From Gammaproteobacteria bacterium (GTDB lineage Bacteria > Pseudomonadota > Gammaproteobacteria > Eutrophobiales > Eutrophobiaceae), in assembly GCA_015661095.1 (NCBI GenBank), contig JACVQI010000110.1, positions 1 through 6,609 of the forward strand: a stretch of 6,609 nucleotides of DNA, in the 5' to 3' direction. Under the pieces are notes generated by a model, which was given only the letters and a program-made list of their open reading frames with translations, did not search any database and was not told where the DNA came from. Positions within the stretch are counted from its first letter, which is position 1. Every line of letters starts with the position of its first letter. The position numbers and the translations under genes are program-made. Shown in pieces: positions 6,141 to 6,609 of this stretch.

Positions 6141-6154
6141 TTGATATGTATCAA
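6141..6154 (+). promoter_or_regulatory. Perfect FNR/ANR-type box after phaC, with matching -10
   Basis: TTGATATGTATCAA matches the FNR-family consensus fully and starts 3 bp after the phaC stop codon. On the plus strand a candidate -10, CATGAT at 6176-6181, matches the consensus at four of six positions and lies exactly where a class II activated promoter needs it, giving a start near 6189. The next gene with a sound start is at 6465, some 275 nt further on and beyond the foldback element, so the original target may have been separated from its promoter by that insertion. Confidence 0.78.
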
Positions 6155-6223
6155 TGAATTACTTACTGGATAGCACATGATTTCCAGCAATTTCAATTAC
6201 CTTCCAGCAAGCGTGTTTTGGCG

Positions 6224-6297
6224 ATGAACAAACAGGAACAGATGCAGAGTCGTAGTACCACTCAGTCCAGCATTCCGAATCCGGAATGGTTAAGCCC
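6224..6297 (+). pseudogene. Short orphan reading frame cut by the foldback element
   Basis: From ATG 6224 a frame opens with MNKQEQMQSRSTTQSSIPNP and reaches the left end of the foldback element after about 25 codons. It then runs through the element without natural-looking sequence and stops at 6473-6475. It starts about 35 nt after the start point predicted for the FNR-controlled promoter, which is what a first gene would do. It could be the displaced N-terminus of the gene that resumes at 6465, but the two frames differ, and joining them at the shared AAGC gives a stop, so this is not shown. It may also be noncoding. Confidence 0.25.
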
Positions 6298-6468
6298 GCA
6301 TTTCTTACCACCATCCTACTGCGAACGCCGATCCTCTTGCTGTGACGGGCCGTACTCCCTCTGGCCAGTTCGACGTAGTGTCAGGCTACGCCTTTACCGT
6401 CCTTCAGTCCGTGCGGACCGCCACAGCGGCGCCTCGGCGTCCTCGCTACGGCAGGTGGTGAGAAATGC
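6298..6468. mobile_element. 171-bp foldback/MITE-like element without transposase
   Basis: The two ends are inverted repeats: GCATTTCTTACCACC (6298-6312) and, read on the other strand from 6468 to 6454, GCATTTCTCACCACC, a 14 of 15 match. The likeness continues inward with small gaps over 55-nt arms (6298-6352 and 6414-6468). Shared blocks include GCGA, ACGCCGA and GCTGTG-CGG-CCG. A 61-nt centre holds a small hairpin, CGTAG/CTACG (6374-6390). No coding capacity for a transposase exists, so it would need one in trans. AAGC occurs just outside both ends (6292-6295 and 6468-6471, overlapping by one base at the right) and might be a target duplication, but this is weak. The family is not recognised. 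The right end doubles as ribosome site and start codon for the next gene. Confidence 0.65.
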
Positions 6469-6609
6469 AAGCTGAGGAATTGTATAAAGCCAGTCACAAG
6501 GCCTTGCGGGACGCGCTGGCAAATCAGACCGGGCTCTATGATGCAGCGAAAGTCGATCCCTTCAATATGGCTTCGGCCTACCTGGATGCCATGGACCAGG
6601 CGGTCGCCG
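6465..6609 (+). CDS. Start of an unidentified protein, cut by the window end (possibly PHA-related)
   Basis: Forty-eight codons are visible, opening MQAEELYKASHKALRDALAN and continuing to DPFNMASAYLDAMDQAVA at the edge. Codon choice and composition look coding. AGGTGG lies 6 nt before the ATG, and an in-frame TGA sits two codons upstream, so translation cannot come from further back. The ribosome site and ATG are part of the right terminal repeat of the foldback element, hence the true ancestral start may have been elsewhere. The segment is helical and amphipathic with no signal peptide. The DPF...AYLDAMDQAV stretch loosely recalls N-termini of class I PHA synthases, and the gene follows phaC, but this is too little for a name. 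Confidence 0.7.
   Translation, partial: MQAEELYKASHKALRDALANQTGLYDAAKVDPFNMASAYLDAMDQAVA

Noticed and set aside
6218..6475. Whole 85-codon plus-strand frame through the foldback element as a gene
   Set aside because: Two thirds of it is translation of the inverted-repeat element, rich in Arg, Cys and Ser as expected for noncoding GC-rich DNA; only the first 25 codons may be of genic origin.

Overview
The window looks like a chromosomal segment of a ubiquinone-making, polyhydroxyalkanoate (PHA)-storing proteobacterium, most likely gamma- or betaproteobacterial. The grounds are the O2-independent ubiquinone proteins UbiV and UbiT, a UbiD whose ligand residues fall at the same numbers as I recall for E. 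coli UbiD, a class I PhaC, and three perfect FNR/ANR-type half-site palindromes. Genus cannot be told from sequence alone.

Layout, left to right: ubiV (+, complete; its ribosome binding site and start codon lie in an 18-nt sequence that recurs at the far end of the window); ubiT (-), converging on ubiV; a short divergent intergenic region with a perfect FNR box and a separate 10-bp dyad; ubiD (+); a spacer holding the decayed 3' end of a Sel1-repeat-like gene (-); two tandem UspA-type universal stress genes (-); a 300-bp divergent region with a second perfect FNR box and, on the phaC side, three successive hairpins that each expose GGA in the loop; phaC (+); a third perfect FNR box 3 bp after the phaC stop; a short orphan reading frame; a 171-bp foldback/MITE-like element with 55-nt imperfect arms; and the first 48 codons of a further gene whose ribosome binding site and ATG are supplied by the right end of that element.

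How it fits together: UbiV (with UbiU, presumably just upstream) hydroxylates the ubiquinone ring without O2, UbiT is the lipid-binding accessory factor of that route, and UbiD performs the decarboxylation shared by the aerobic and anaerobic routes. Usp proteins and PHA synthesis are commonly linked to energy or redox stress at low oxygen. The three FNR-type sites suggest one oxygen-responsive regulator ties quinone synthesis, stress survival and carbon storage into a local low-oxygen island. The least ordinary signals are the repeat that appears to deliver translation starts and the CsrA/RsmA-like hairpin series ahead of phaC. All regulatory claims are read from sequence only.
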